Shown here piece after piece: positions 33,975 through 45,650 of a stretch of DNA of 64,000 bases. The stretch's first letter is position 1, and each line of letters begins with the position of its first letter. The notes under the pieces are model-generated. The model did not search any database. It was not told where the DNA came from and was given only the letters and a program-made list of their open reading frames with translations. Source of the DNA: Ophioceras dolichostomum (taxonomy: Eukaryota; Ascomycota; Sordariomycetes; Magnaporthales; Ophioceraceae); the NCBI GenBank assembly GCA_003049485.1, contig PYST01000210.1, positions 1-64,000 on the forward strand, read 5' to 3'. A program made the position numbers and the translations under genes.

Positions 33975-35183
33975 ATGGCAACCATGGCATCTGCTGCCCG
34001 CGATATCCACGCGACCTCCCCCCGAGACACCTTAACTGGTGTAGCGGCCCGGAGTGTCCCTGTGACGAAATCCCTACCCCATCCTCTCCCTACACCTCCC
34101 AACTCCATCTCTCCGGCCTTACCTCCGCATGGCCTGCGGGCCCAGCTGCAGAAGGCGCGTCTCGACCCGATCGACTCGGACCTCGACCTGCAGGACGGCG
34201 GCAACCAGTTCGACGGCGGCGCGAGCGCCATCGCCGACGGCGTCGCTGCTGTCGCTGCGACTGCTGCGGGCCGTCGGGACGCTGCCGCCAGCCTAGGCGC
34301 AGTGTCGGCCGTGGGCGGAGTCGGCTCTCCACCCTTCGAGTCGGCCGGCGCGATCAGCCCGTCGCTGCTGGGCAAGCATCACCTCCCGGAGATCTTGCTC
34401 AACCACGGCCCGCTCGCAATCCGCCACATAATGGGCTACCTCACCACATCGGTGCCTGGCTTCGCGGGAATCCCGCCCGCCAAGGCGCGACGGCTCGTGG
34501 TGAGCGCTCTGGAGGGCCGCATGGAGGGTGACGTGGTGTTTGAGAAGGTGGGCTGGGGCAGGTGGGATGCGCGGCGGAGGGGCCAGCCGCCCCGGCGAGG
34601 CTCGTCGCCTTCGCCACCCAGCCCGGGCGCGCATCTGGCGGGCATCCCCATCGCCCCGTCCCGGGCCGGATGGGGCAGTGTTGTCTCGTTCGACCGGGAA
34701 CGTGACCACCACCGCACCCGGATGCTGCACCCGTCTGGCGGCTCCAGCGTCGGCGAGTCGGCGGCGTTCTCGCACGACGATCGCGACATCACCATGCTGG
34801 AGAACGAGGCCGACAAGATGTCCATGGACGGCTCTGCGTCGGCGTCGTGCTCCGAGGCCCCCGACGAAGACGTTGCCATGAACGATGACCCGGAGGATCT
34901 CACAGATGACGAGGACTGGGCTGCCGTGGGCGCTGCCGCGCTGCGTGCAGCCTCGTACTCCAACCCGGTCCTGCTGGCCGCGGACTCCGCTGCTGGGAAC
35001 GGCCCGTCCTTCGCACGTTCCATGGGCGGCGGTGGGCTGCGCGCGGTCTCTTACAATGCCGGCATGGCCCGCGCTCCCCAGCCGCCCAACGGCCTCGACT
35101 TTTCGACGCTGGGCACCGCAACTGCCTCTGACGCACAGGAGCGCGAGGCTGTTGAGGCCTTGCTCCGGCTCGGTTCTGTATAA
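33975..35183 (+). CDS. STB3: Sin3-binding protein STB3-like, RRPE-binding regulator
   Basis: One uninterrupted frame of 402 residues. The ATG at 33975 is the first in frame; open frame upstream begins only at a TTG. A Pro/Ser-rich N-terminus leads to the conserved core at about residues 131-205: LPEILLNHGPLAIRHIMGYL, SVPGFAGIPPAKARRLVVSA and VFEKVGWGRWDARRRGQPP. This matches the Sin3-binding (Stb3) family. The C-terminal half is low in complexity with an acidic block (DDPEDLTDDEDWAAVG), as in fungal orthologues. Yeast Stb3 binds the ribosomal RNA processing element and tethers Sin3/Rpd3 to repress ribosome-biogenesis genes when TORC1 is low. The role here is inferred from that. The leader and trailer look long, with pyrimidine-rich sequence on both sides. 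Confidence 0.9.
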   Translation: MATMASAARDIHATSPRDTLTGVAARSVPVTKSLPHPLPTPPNSISPALPPHGLRAQLQKARLDPIDSDLDLQDGGNQFDGGASAIADGVAAVAATAAGRRDAAASLGAVSAVGGVGSPPFESAGAISPSLLGKHHLPEILLNHGPLAIRHIMGYLTTSVPGFAGIPPAKARRLVVSALEGRMEGDVVFEKVGWGRWDARRRGQPPRRGSSPSPPSPGAHLAGIPIAPSRAGWGSVVSFDRERDHHRTRMLHPSGGSSVGESAAFSHDDRDITMLENEADKMSMDGSASASCSEAPDEDVAMNDDPEDLTDDEDWAAVGAAALRAASYSNPVLLAADSAAGNGPSFARSMGGGGLRAVSYNAGMARAPQPPNGLDFSTLGTATASDAQEREAVEALLRLGSV

Positions 35184-38100
35184 TATACTACCCCCCCACA
35201 CACACGACACAACACAACACGACACACTCAACACACAACACCAATTTCCCCCCACAACTTTGCATCGGCGCGGCGTTTTGAAACATAGAGAGGGTTTGGA
35301 AGCCGGGTCTTTTGGGTTCTTTTTCTGTCTTCAACATCAGGATTTGCTGGGAACCCTTCTTTCACATTCGACAACTTTTTAACTGCCCTGTCAGCCCCGG
35401 CCACAGGGCTTATTACGGTTCGGTTGGACACTCTAGGGGTATTGGGGGAAATCACCACTGCTCTCCTCCATACACCCTCCATCTTTCTGTCTCACATATG
35501 ATCGAGGCGGCGTCCTCTTGATCAGCATCTTTCAACGACTGGCCATCATCTCGCTATCGCAGCGTCTCGGCTTGTCACGGCGTCTTTTTGGGTCCTGGTT
35601 TGGACGGTTGGGACGGTATCTTTCACACTCTTCTCCTCTCATGGCAGCATGGCGGTTTATCTCCGGGGAAGGTCACGGACAACGGGGTCGACGACATCAC
35701 TCGACGACCGACGCGACTGCATCACTTCTCCGGACTCCTCCCGTCTGTCTTGTCATTTCCCTTTCACGACCTTTTCCCTCCCGTCACGCAGCAATCGCGA
35801 CACGACACACGCATCTTCATCACCTTAAGGAAACACGCTACCATCTGGGGAGGATCTCGGCACAACAGGACGAGCAAACACCCTCCAATGCCGGCCAGCT
35901 GGCCTGCTAGAGCTGAGGCTGTTCTCGTTGGCACACCTTCGCCCCGTTTGAGATACCCTCATTTTTCTGCTTGTTTCGTTCACCTCACCCCTGGAGGATG
36001 GGCTCTTTTTCTTTTATCTTACTACCTCCCTAAGCTTTTAGTTTTATCATTTTGGCTTCTTCCTAATTCCCTTTTGGCCACCTTTATACTCCCTGCCAGC
36101 TATGGCGAAGGGACACAATCTTCCTATTCTCCGCACGTACATAACTCGTTGCCCTCTTACTCATTTACCAAAATCATTTTTGGCCTCATGTTTCCCCTTC
36201 TCACATTTCATCTCACACATGGCACGGCGAGGGAGAGTTTTTATATTTGGGACCCTTGTTCCAATGAGAAAACAAAGAAAAAATCCGCAAAATATCAATA
36301 ATCTCCACTTCAACACTTAGCTGTGGAGGAAGAAAATATATCAGCCGGGTACAGCATGGGCGGCTGTGATCTCTTGGGAGGGGATGATGAGGGAAGATTC
36401 CTATCACCTTTCTCCCTTGACAAAAACAAAAAACAAAAAAAGTCTACCGGGGCCCACCTGTTTGCACTACGGCCTTCCTTCATATTTGTCTTCCCTCTCT
36501 TGCCGCTGTTGCGGCGATGAAAAGTAAGGCAGGAAAACGGATTTATGTTACGCTAGTTTCCGAGTTGTAGGAACCGGGCGTTTGTTTGGACGGCACACTT
36601 CACCCCATCGCCATCTCCAGTAAGACATGCCTTGTCTGGCCCGGCTACCCCAAGCTGCTCACGATCAGACACCACGGGTGATTATTGTATCCCTAGGAGT
36701 GATCTTCCAGTGATGGTCGGCTGGGTCCGTGGATCATGACGATGGTCGAGGTGAAAGAACAACAAGACAACAAACAACACAAAAAAACAACAGAACCAAA
36801 AAAGGAAAGACGAGAAAGAGTAAGAGTCGACGGCTGATATCAGCCAGACGGCCTGTCTTCTCTTGTCTATATTTTTTTTCTTGGGTGATGGCCGGATTGG
36901 CTGGTGATGGTTTTTGAGTTTTAGATGACTCGAAGAATGGAACCGTTGATCGTTTCGTCTCCAACATACCTTACCTTGCCCACCTTGATGTTCCTGAGCC
37001 AAGCGCATGATAGATGAATGTCTCATGCTGACCCCAAAAGCTGTTGGCCTGCACTGCAGTTCGTCATGTCAGACTTCGAGGCTCGACGCAAGTCATCTGA
37101 TGCTTCTTCTCCCGGGTGCCTGGCCGAACCCCCTAACCAGAACCGAGACCGTCCCACCACCCGTCCGTAGCCCTAACCCGACGTTTTCTTTGTGCCTGTC
37201 TGTCTCTGTTCCTGATGTCCGAAGATGTCAGTGAGTTCTCTTGGTTGGCCGAGCGGCATCGCAGCAGAGCGGTCTGGGAAAGCCAGGTGGGTATGGGGGA
37301 TTCGTGCCGTATCACCCACCACTCCTGTCTCTAAGCAAATATGGAAGACATCAGGAAAGATCCTATGTTTGCCCCTGCCGGCTGTCAGGTGGCCGCATGG
37401 GAGTCTCGTGGCTGGCCATGGGAAGGGGTTCGAGAGAGATAGAGTATCTGTCTGAACGAGCAAAAGGCCGTGCAAGCGTAGAAAGCGGTGACATGATGGA
37501 GAGTGGAGAGCGCGATATGACAAGATGGATGAACCTTCGGCCTATAAGCTTGCCTTGATTCGCCTTGACGTTCCGACCACAGCTTCCTGAAAGGCCGTTG
37601 TGGGGGAAAGCCTTTGCAGCCTGCGTGGCTCACTTACGCCCGTCCACGCAGGGATCCGGGTGTGCAGAAAGCTTCACGCCCTCCTGTTGTTATTCGGGCT
37701 GCAAGGGGGTTCCGCCGCTTTACAATTCTGCGCGGAGTGCTGCCGAAGCCAAGCTATATTCGGCCTGCGAAGGTTCGGAGGTGGTGCATGTCGAGGCAAG
37801 CCGGCCTGGGGACCAGTATTTGGCTTTGCAACACGCGGGTGTCAGTGGATTTACCCGGTTTGGGAAGGAGGCGAAGATCAGGTGCTTGGTAGATTTGTAT
37901 TATCAACGTTGAAGAGAAAGAAATCTCTGATCGAAGAAGAAAAAAAGGGGTCATCTACCTGAGGGAGGGTGACCACGCGGGAGGTAAATGACAGGGGAGT
38001 CTCGTGATAGATAGGCTGTGGTGAGTCTGATCGACTTGTGCTTGGCAGCAATGGAAGGGACCTTACCTCCGTACACCTCACTGGAAACCTCAGTGGAAAC

Positions 38101-41100
38101 TGGTGGGGCAACTTAACCCTGCTGCTCCCACAGAAGCAATCTCCGAAGAACTCTTCTCGTTAATCATCATCAGTACTACCGATTCTTGCTGTACCGCATC
38201 CTGCTATACAATAATGCCCTTATAGGGGCTCTCCTAATACGTCCGACCTCCCAATCTCCTCCTTACCATCACACATACTAGGCCTTCGGTCTCCCTACGG
38301 TCTGGAAAAGCTGTGACGGGCTGCGTGGGGGAGTAACTGATATACGTTAACTAGGCTCATCATGTGAGCCCTATGATGAGTCGCCGTTGTTGGAAGGACA
38401 CAGCCCCTGGAGGTCTCTCCGAGGCTCTTCTCGAGCGTCGATGTGTTTTGGAGATGATATATCATCATAGCTGTCCGACAGCAGGTCACCTGTAGTTACG
38501 GCGGATCGTTGACGTCTTGCTCTGAGCTCTCAGCAAAGACCCACTGGCAGTGCCTCCGTGGGCCATCACAAGAGGTCCCTCGCTGGTTGCGCTGTTGTTC
38601 AGAAGCTGTAAAGCACTGCCTACCATGGCGCGAACCTCGCGAACGTCGACGACCTCCATACATTTGCCTCATAAAAACCATCGTCTCCAGAAAAAAGACA
38701 ATGCGGGAAGGAAGCTGTCACTTCGTCACGCTGGATAGTCGGCATCAGGACGTTGTGTTGAGGTCCTACCACCAAGGCATGCGAGGGCGGAGCCCATGAT
38801 TACGTGCTAGAGACGGACCTTACCGCGTTTCTCACGGGAAGTCGGTGGGCACGTTGCGGCCGGCATGATGGGCTGGCTTGCCTCTGCGAGGCGCACGCCA
38901 AGATGGTAAATCGGCACGCCATGATGGCGGGATCTCGCCGCCAAGAAATGCTCCTTCGCGGGGATGAAATGGAAACGTAATCAGTGGAGTCCTTGTTGTA
39001 CCTCGCTAAGAGGAAGACGGGATCTCACGAGATGCCACGAGCAGAATGCTTGGGCTGTTCTGGACAACGAGAGACGGGAACTTGAACGTCTGGATAACGA
39101 AGACACACTGTCGCACGATGGCATTTGGGTTGTTGATTCTAGGAGGTACGAAGGAGAGAGAGAAGGAGAGGGGGATGGAGGTGGGCAACTGACGCCATTT
39201 GCGAGTGGCTCAGCCAAACCTTGTGACCTTATAAGGCATTTCCCGTTAGCCCCCCGAGCCTCCGGTACTGTGTCGCTCGGATGGCGCAGCAACAGCTGGC
39301 CGGTCGCTCTTGGGTTAAACCCAAAGCCAAACGAACAGAAAGATCAAACCATGTTCACGCCAAATCGCCGGCTCTCTGTCTGTTTGATAACAATTTGGGA
39401 ATTGTGCGGCATCGATTGGGACTAGGAAGCATGGAAACACTTAGAAGGATGGCATCCCTTAGAAGCTTCTGACACGGGCAGGCAGGCGGTTAACCGTGTG
39501 TGCTGCTGCCTCCCTTCCAGCCATGCAGGCAGCACGGTCCGACGGGTGACATGTCTCCGTCAACAGACGCGACAAACGGAGATTTCCAAGTCATCAATCC
39601 CCGAGGATCGACTGTCGACTACGAGATCCGCCGGCACACTCAGAGAGATGTGTTTGGGGAGATCAAGGGGCAAACCGATCTGTCGGGCAGCGAGGCTCTC
39701 GAAAAAAGTCAAGACTTTTTGATGCGCTGCTTGTCCCGCTTGGCCTCTTGGCCTTGGCGGCGTGGGCCACCGGCCACGCACGAGTGACCAAGGAATAAAT
39801 GGTGGACAAGCCGCCAAGGAGCGGAGAAAGCTTGTCCTGAGTTCGTCATGATGCTCTCCCTATCCCTGGGTCCCCTGTGCGAGTGTGCTTTCCACGCGAG
39901 GTGACGCTTGTGCCATACAAATCCTATGCTGAGAGATCGTCCAAGATGTATGGGGGCTAATAATAGGCAGCCGGAGGACATAGGGGAAGGAGATGGAAGC
40001 CTAGGCACAAATTTCCATGTTTCTTCCTTTTTCTTTTTACTCAAAATTCACACGAAATAAAGCCCACTCCAATGTGTCAGGTGGTCCTGGTTCTGGACAG
40101 TGGACAACGGAATACAGTGAAATGTGCTGTTGTATGCTAGGTTGTGTGCGACACCAATCAGCTGCCGCGTCCCGACGGGTCCGTATTTTGTACGTACAAG
40201 TATGGCGACAGCGGCCATACAAAATGCGGTATTGTCCAGGGGGTCAACAGGCGTCGAACCGAGGAGAACAAACGGGACCGGGACATGATCGCTTCTGATT
40301 GTCAAAAAGGGGGCGGGCGGCCGTGGGATGAGTGAATATTATTAGGGGCTGGAAGAAAGAGGTGAAGCGCGTGTGGGAAGTGGCGGTCCAACTTGCTCGA
40401 GGGGGCAAGAAAAGGGTGGAAGGTAAGGAGAAGCGCAGCCATCATAGGATGCAGTGGGTTGATGCCAAGAATTTACAAGTAATGCCAAGTCTTGGCGCGT
40501 CTTGGCCAGGCTTGGCAGTCGATGTAGAGGACCATGGGCGGTACATGGCGGAGGCCAGGTGAGCAGGCCCCGACGTGAGGGGCAGGTAGGCTGTCCGGGG
40601 TACCGCGCAATGAGGGGTACCTCAGCCGGAACGCGGAGGGCCGTGTTGGCCAATAGAATTGTTTGGGGTGGGAGCCCCCGACCGCCAAGTGAGTTTGCCA
40701 AGACAATGCCAAGACCGTCGACGAGGTATCGCCAGGGCTTTCCAGGCCGGGGCAGCGAAGGAATGAAGACATAACTGGGACGCTGTCCTCCCTTTCCGAC
40801 GGACAGCTGCTGCTGGACATTTCTTTCTCGGATCTCATCGCATTTCCCTTTGCTGGCTCCTTACGCAAACGCCAAACGACGGTTTGTGCAGAGTAGATCG
40901 CAAGAGCGCTTTCAAATCAGTCACTACTCGCAAAGTTCTCATCTTTGGCTGGGAGCTTATTGTTGGTGTCTTTTGCGACCCAACCAATCCTTGCCTCTTT
41001 TGTCCCTGCCTAAGGTTGCGCCAGCCGGCTGCACTTGAAGTTTATTCCCTTCCACTCATTCTAGGCGGCCAAGAGAGAGCTCGTCGGGTTAACGAAGCAC

Positions 41101-41287
41101 CGATTGGAAACCACTGGGAAACAAGCCCCATAGCGTGCGGGCAGCAGAGGGCCACCACACCACCTGCTGACTGTTATCTCCTATCGGCGGCATCTGCCCC
41201 TCAATCCAAGAGCCTAGAGAGCTCAAAGCTCCCACGGAGCCATCCGTCAAAGCCCGGCACGCTTGTGACACCTGAGACCCAATCAGG
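35184..41287. other. Six-kilobase spacer between STB3 and pacC
   Basis: The first 1.1 kb is T/C-rich, probably a long STB3 3' UTR. From 36.5 to 40.4 kb I found only weak frames; the best are at 38964-39425 and 39551-39787 (+), and neither is recognisable. From 40.4 kb rightwards the DNA is the pacC upstream region, with a dense group of PacC-type hexamers at 40465-40736 and a long probable leader. Confidence 0.5.
40465..40736. promoter_or_regulatory. Cluster of eleven PacC-type GCCARG hexamers upstream of pacC
   Basis: GCCARG or its complement CYTGGC occurs at 40465, 40485, 40492, 40502, 40506, 40512, 40555, 40684, 40697, 40708 and 40731. A further copy lies at 41068. Chance expectation for both strands is about one per kilobase in unbiased DNA. 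Six copies sit within 53 bp (40465-40517), several head to head. GCCARG is the established core recognised by Aspergillus PacC. The group lies 0.55-0.82 kb before the pacC ATG, so direct autoregulation is the natural reading. Binding is not shown. Confidence 0.7.
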
Positions 41288-43588
41288 ATGTCTGCGACTT
41301 CGCCGACTGCACCACAGCCGCCGGCTCCGCAGGACTCAAGCCTGCAGTCATCGAGCTCCAATTCCAATGGCAACACGCCTGCGCCGTCGACCTCGACTAC
41401 TGCTACTTCGCAGTCGAGTGCCCCTGGCGCAGATGAGAGCCTGATCTGCCGGTGGAACCAGTGCAACGAACGCTTTAACACCGCTGAGTTGCTCTATGTA
41501 AGTTGACGTCTCCGTCTAAGGGTCTCAGCGGGAGGGAGCAGTATTTAGCAGTGCTCCGTAGCTACCGGCCATAATATCCTTCTCACGCCAATACTACAAG
41601 AATCCCCAATGCTGACCATGTTCGCTTAGGACCACATCTGTGAACGCCATGTTGGCCGCAAGAGCACCAACAATCTGAACTTGACCTGCCAATGGAACTC
41701 ATGCCGCACCACGACGGTAAAGCGTGATCACATAACGTCACACATCCGTGTCCATGTTCCCCTGAAGCCGCATAAATGCGACTTCTGCGGCAAGTCTTTC
41801 AAGCGTCCCCAGGATCTGAAGAAGCACGTCAAGGTAAGCTCTACTCTTTATCTGCCCCCCTCCGGTTCATGAGAGAAGATGATCTCCCCCTTTGTCGGGT
41901 TGGCAATTTTGGCTGCATACCCCGCGGAGTGACTGTATACTGACGTTGAGTTCGAACCTTGGCAGACCCACGCGGACGACTCCGTTCTTGCCCGGTCACC
42001 GCAGGATCCCAACGGCGGTCTGCCTAGTGCTTACCGAACTGCCGGCAAAGGTATGTATGGTGCCTTGTGAACCTCACTGGCCTCCTCTCCTCCTCCCTCC
42101 TTCTCTCCTCCCCTTATCTCTCTCTCTCTCTCTTGGCCTCGACTCTCCTCCCCTCCCCTTCTCCCTCCTCCTCTCCCACCCTCTCGCTCGACCAAGAGAC
42201 GTGAACTCACCCCACTCTCAAATTTTTTCCAATTTGAGGCTAATTTGCCTCCAGCTCCTTCTAGCTACTATGATCACAATGGCCACATGCGTACTAACAC
42301 GGCCGCCTTCGGACAGCCGCATCAGAATGGGCACGCTAGCTATTATTCGCACCCGCAATCGGCACCGTACGCACCTGTCTACTACCCTCCGCCACTGGGC
42401 TCGCGGGACATCTTCGGGGGCCACCACCAGGCGGCCTCGTTCGATGCCCGCCGCCGTGGCGCGTACGAGGATCTCAATGACTTCTTCGGCAGCGTCAAGC
42501 GCCGCCAGGTAGACGCGTCGTCGTACGCCCAAGTGGGCCGCTCGCTCATGCCCCTGCACGGTGCGCTGTCCGTCCACACAGGCGGCCTGGCCGGACCTGA
42601 GTACATGGCCGCTCCAGCGCCGCACCACCATGCCGGTGGGCCGGCCACGGCAGCCCATGGTCCTGGTCCCCTTGCCCAGCACTACTACCTGCCCCCGATG
42701 CCCAGCGTGCGCACCAAGGGCGATCTGGAGCAGATCGACCAAATCCTGGAGCAGATGCAGAGCACCGTCTACGAAAGCTCGGGCACTTCGCCGGGCTCAC
42801 ACTACGCCTCCGCTGCCCACGCCTTCGACCTGCGCCACCAGTCCCCCGTCACGCGCGGGCCTATCGGCGAGCACTACGCTCCGATCCCAGTCTCGGGCCC
42901 GTCGGTCGCCGCCGCCGCGGCCGCCTACCAGCACTCGCCCGCGACCGCGGTCTCTTCGTCGTCCCACAGCGGGTCGCCCGCCGTCACGCCTCCCTCCAGC
43001 AACATGTCGTACACCTCGGGCCACTCGCCCACCGCCTCGTCCGCGGCCGGCTTCTCGCCGTCCTCGCGCCACAACTCGTCCACGTCCGTCAGCTACCCGA
43101 CGCTCCCCGCGGCCTCCTTCCCGCCCGGCACCTCGGCGACCGCCGCGCTCGGCTCCAACTTCAACCAGGTCGAGCGCCGGCTCTCGGGCGGCGTGCTGCA
43201 GAGCGCGACCCGGGCCACGCCCGGGGCCGTCGCCGAGCGCAGGGGCGTGCGCGAGGAGACGGCTAGCAGCGACGGCGGCGGGGGGGCCGCCACGCCGCGC
43301 GTGCCCGAGTCCGCCATCTCGTCGGTCAGCTCGCCGTCCGAGGAGTCGGAGTCCTCGAACGAGCCGGAACCGTACGAGTCGTGGGTCCAGAACATCCGCA
43401 CCATCGAGTACCTGCGCGAGTACGTCCAGGAGCGCCTCAAGCGACGGGACTACGTCCTCGACTCGCCCACCTCCCGCATCGACCCCATCGTGCTCAAGGC
43501 CGAGCGGCAGCAGGCCGAGCAGCAGCAGCAGCAGATGCGACGAGCCGAGCCGGAGAAGCCGCTTTATCCGACGCTGAGGATGTCGTGA
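41288..43588 (+). CDS. pacC: PacC/RIM101 ambient-pH-response transcription factor
   Basis: Four exons (41288-41497, 41630-41833, 41966-42050, 42255-43588) join in phases 0, 0 and 1 to give 610 residues. Three C2H2 fingers are visible: C54/C59/H72/H77, C90/C95/H108/H112 and C120/C123/H136/H140. Introns 1 and 2 cut fingers 1 and 3. A bipartite basic region (DARRRGAYEDLNDFFGSVKRRQ) follows. Two YPTL motifs, at Y447 (SVSYPTLPAAS) and Y604 (six residues before the end), fit the YPXL/I sites by which PacC binds PalA/ALIX before cleavage. The C-terminal helix (SWVQNIRTIEYLREYVQERL) is the conserved segment linked to the closed form. In Aspergillus, alkaline pH triggers two proteolytic steps that release an active N-terminal form; it activates alkaline genes and represses acid genes. 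Length is close to Neurospora pac-3. A cluster of PacC hexamers lies upstream. Confidence 0.96.
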
Positions 43589-45194
43589 ACGAGGAGGGCT
43601 CCAGTGCTTTTTTTATGAGATTGTCACGGGGTCAAAATTGCTTAATAGGCTGTTTCTCTTGTTTCTTTTTCCTCTCCTTCCACTTAAGTGTTCTAGGATT
43701 TTCTGGTTATTTTGCAGGCTTTCATTCATCTTCACTCATCCATGTTGCTCGCAGTTCTTACCCATTCCAACCACTCACACGCCTAACCCGGTTGTACGAC
43801 CTCACCACATTACTATGATAAGGCGTGTTTTCTATTCCCTATCGCGTGCTTGACTGCATCGGCTCTCCTGCCTCAGACGGCTAGGTTCTGCCGATGATAC
43901 GCTATTTGCCGACACTCGTTTTGTGATCATGCATGCACCCAAATCCCGCCTTTTCATCTTTTTTCCTCAGAGAATGTCGACGAAAAAAATCGGTCCATGC
44001 ATGATGGACTTGCTGTCAAGAGTCGAATTCAGAAGCTGGGGGGTTGATGGAATGTGTGTGCATGAGAGAATTTAGTTCTTTGGTAACGGAGTTTTGCTCT
44101 TTGGAACGACATTTTTATCTCTTCATGTCTTGTTCCTGGCTGTCTCACTCAGATTGTAGGTTCATCCTCCGGGATGCTCTACTCCGTCGGGAGCAGTGCA
44201 GTGCGAGGCAGCAGGCGCAGTTAGGGTTTCCAAATGATATTTACGTACTTTGTTGGAACAAAGTCGCCGAAATCGTGCATGGCGTGATGAACGGGATGAT
44301 GTTCTTTTCTCGTCCTGTCCTGGACATACTGCCGCAAACAATGGTATCTGAGACCACGACGAACTTGCAACGAAGCGGCTCGCAGCAAAAGCAGTATCTC
44401 GTAAGGAAGGAAAGAAATTTTTCTCCTTTTGAGGAAAGAAGAATCGGGATTCTGCCGCACAAACGATTGCCCGCGTCGCTGCCACGGCCCTTTTGCTTTT
44501 TGGTTCCTCGGGCGCAAATATCAGGCCAGCCCGGACAAAGTGGTGGGCCTGCACACTCGGCCGGACCTCGACCGGGTCTCGGCCTCGCGTTTCGGGCTTG
44601 GTCGCCGGCGAAGTGGCAAAAGCAAAGGCCATCGAATGCGGGCATGCATGCATGCGACCACCCAAGACGGGCATCGAGGCGAGAAGAGGCGAGGTCAGGA
44701 TTGGCCCATTCCCCCCTCGAAGAAAAAAAGAAAAAAAGGAGGTACAGATAATCCCGTATTGGACTTCTGTACCACCGTGGCGTGAGTGGCTCGCCCGGAT
44801 GGGTGGGTGGCAGGGCAGGGCGTTCGCAATCCGGCAGCTAGGCCCCGGCCACCCGGCCCCTGAACGGGCCCCGAATCCGATCCAACTGGGCCAGCCATGG
44901 TATAAAGCGCCGCCAGCTGTCGCTCTTCTCTGTCTCCTAGGCGACGCGAAAGGAAAGCTTGGCCATGAGGCCCGGACGTTTCGAAACGATATTTCTCCCT
45001 CCTCGCCTTTTGTTTCGTTTCCTCAGAGACTACTACCTAACCGAATTACCTACAGGTAGCCAGCCTGATTGATCGATCAATTTCGTCTACACAGGTCTCG
45101 TTTGATCCAAATCTGTACCACGAGTATAGGCAGACGACTGTATCAACAAGAAAGAAGAAGAAGAAGACGTAAAAAAACCATACAAATACTCAAA
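43589..45194. other. Spacer: pacC 3' flank and secreted-protein promoter
   Basis: The first few hundred bases are T/C-rich, likely pacC 3' UTR. A 235-codon open frame at 44047-44751 lacks coding bias and family resemblance. A TATAAA lies at 44901-44906 and one PacC-type CTTGGC at 44958-44963. A 14-bp palindrome, ATTGATCGATCAAT, lies at 45068-45081 in the probable leader of the next gene. Confidence 0.5.
44901..44906 (+). promoter_or_regulatory. Candidate TATA box of the secreted-protein gene
   Basis: TATAAA lies within GGTATAAAGCGCC, 289 bp before the ATG of the small secreted protein. Position and flanking sequence fit a core promoter with a leader of roughly 250 bases. Confidence 0.45.
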
Positions 45195-45650
45195 ATGAGG
45201 CCTTTCCAATTCTTCGCAACCACCTTCCTCCTGTTGTCCGGCACGACCATGGCGTCTCCGCACGGCGCCTGGCCCATCCAGCTCCGCGAGGCGCAGAAGC
45301 TGTGCTGTCACTGCGAAGGGGTCAGGCCGACGTGCGAGCTTATCAAACTCGATGCCGTCTGCAATGGCAACCCGCTCGAGATCGACTGCGACCACAACAG
45401 GATCAAGCCCAGGTCTGTCTCTGGGAGGCGGGTGCGCCGACGCTCGGAGGGATGGTAAGTTCCATATCATATCTATCTTTCTAACTATCTATCTTCCGCA
45501 TTTACCTTATCTCCTGCCAGGATGAATGAGTGGGTGATGAGAGAGAGAGAGAGACACCTCGATCGATATGAGAGGCGAACGACTGACACAATCAAAATGC
45601 TTGGCAAAAACAGGAGTGTCGACTTTTCGCCGACGGCATCTAAGCTCTAG
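45195..45650 (+). CDS. Small cysteine-rich secreted protein
   Basis: Exon 1 (45195-45454) and exon 2 (45521-45650) join in phase 2 through a 66-bp intron with a GTAAGT donor, a TCTAAC branch site and a CCAG acceptor, giving 129 residues. Without splicing the frame stops at once (the TAA lies in the donor), giving 87 residues. Residues 1-20 are a clear signal peptide (FFATTFLLLSGTTMA, cleavage expected before SPHGAW). The mature part has six cysteines (37, 38, 40, 47, 56, 65) in 29 residues, then dibasic and tribasic sites (GRRVRRRSEGW) suited to Kex2 processing, then an Arg/Glu-rich tail from exon 2. I do not recognise a family. Size, cysteines and secretion are compatible with an effector-like or cell-surface protein, but that is inference. 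It lies 1.6 kb downstream of pacC in the same direction. Confidence 0.7.

Noticed and set aside
37170..37180. CCCTAACCC, telomere-like
   Set aside because: Only one and a half units, internal to the window, with no array. Not a telomeric tract.
38964..39425. A 153-codon plus-strand frame with Glu/Arg-rich segment
   Set aside because: Third positions are not G/C-biased and part is purine-repeat encoded. It is probably a chance opening.
39551..39787. A 78-residue frame starting MSPSTDATNGDFQVINPRG
   Set aside because: Reads somewhat like protein but is short, isolated and unsupported by any recognised homologue or splice signals.
42561..43577. A 338-codon alternative frame inside pacC exon 4
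   Set aside because: Arg/Pro/Ser composition typical of a +1 shadow. The PacC frame retains YPTL motifs and the conserved C-terminus.
44047..44751. A 235-codon open frame between pacC and the secreted-protein gene
   Set aside because: No third-position bias, no recognisable motif, basic/low-complexity end. It overlaps the probable promoter of the downstream gene.
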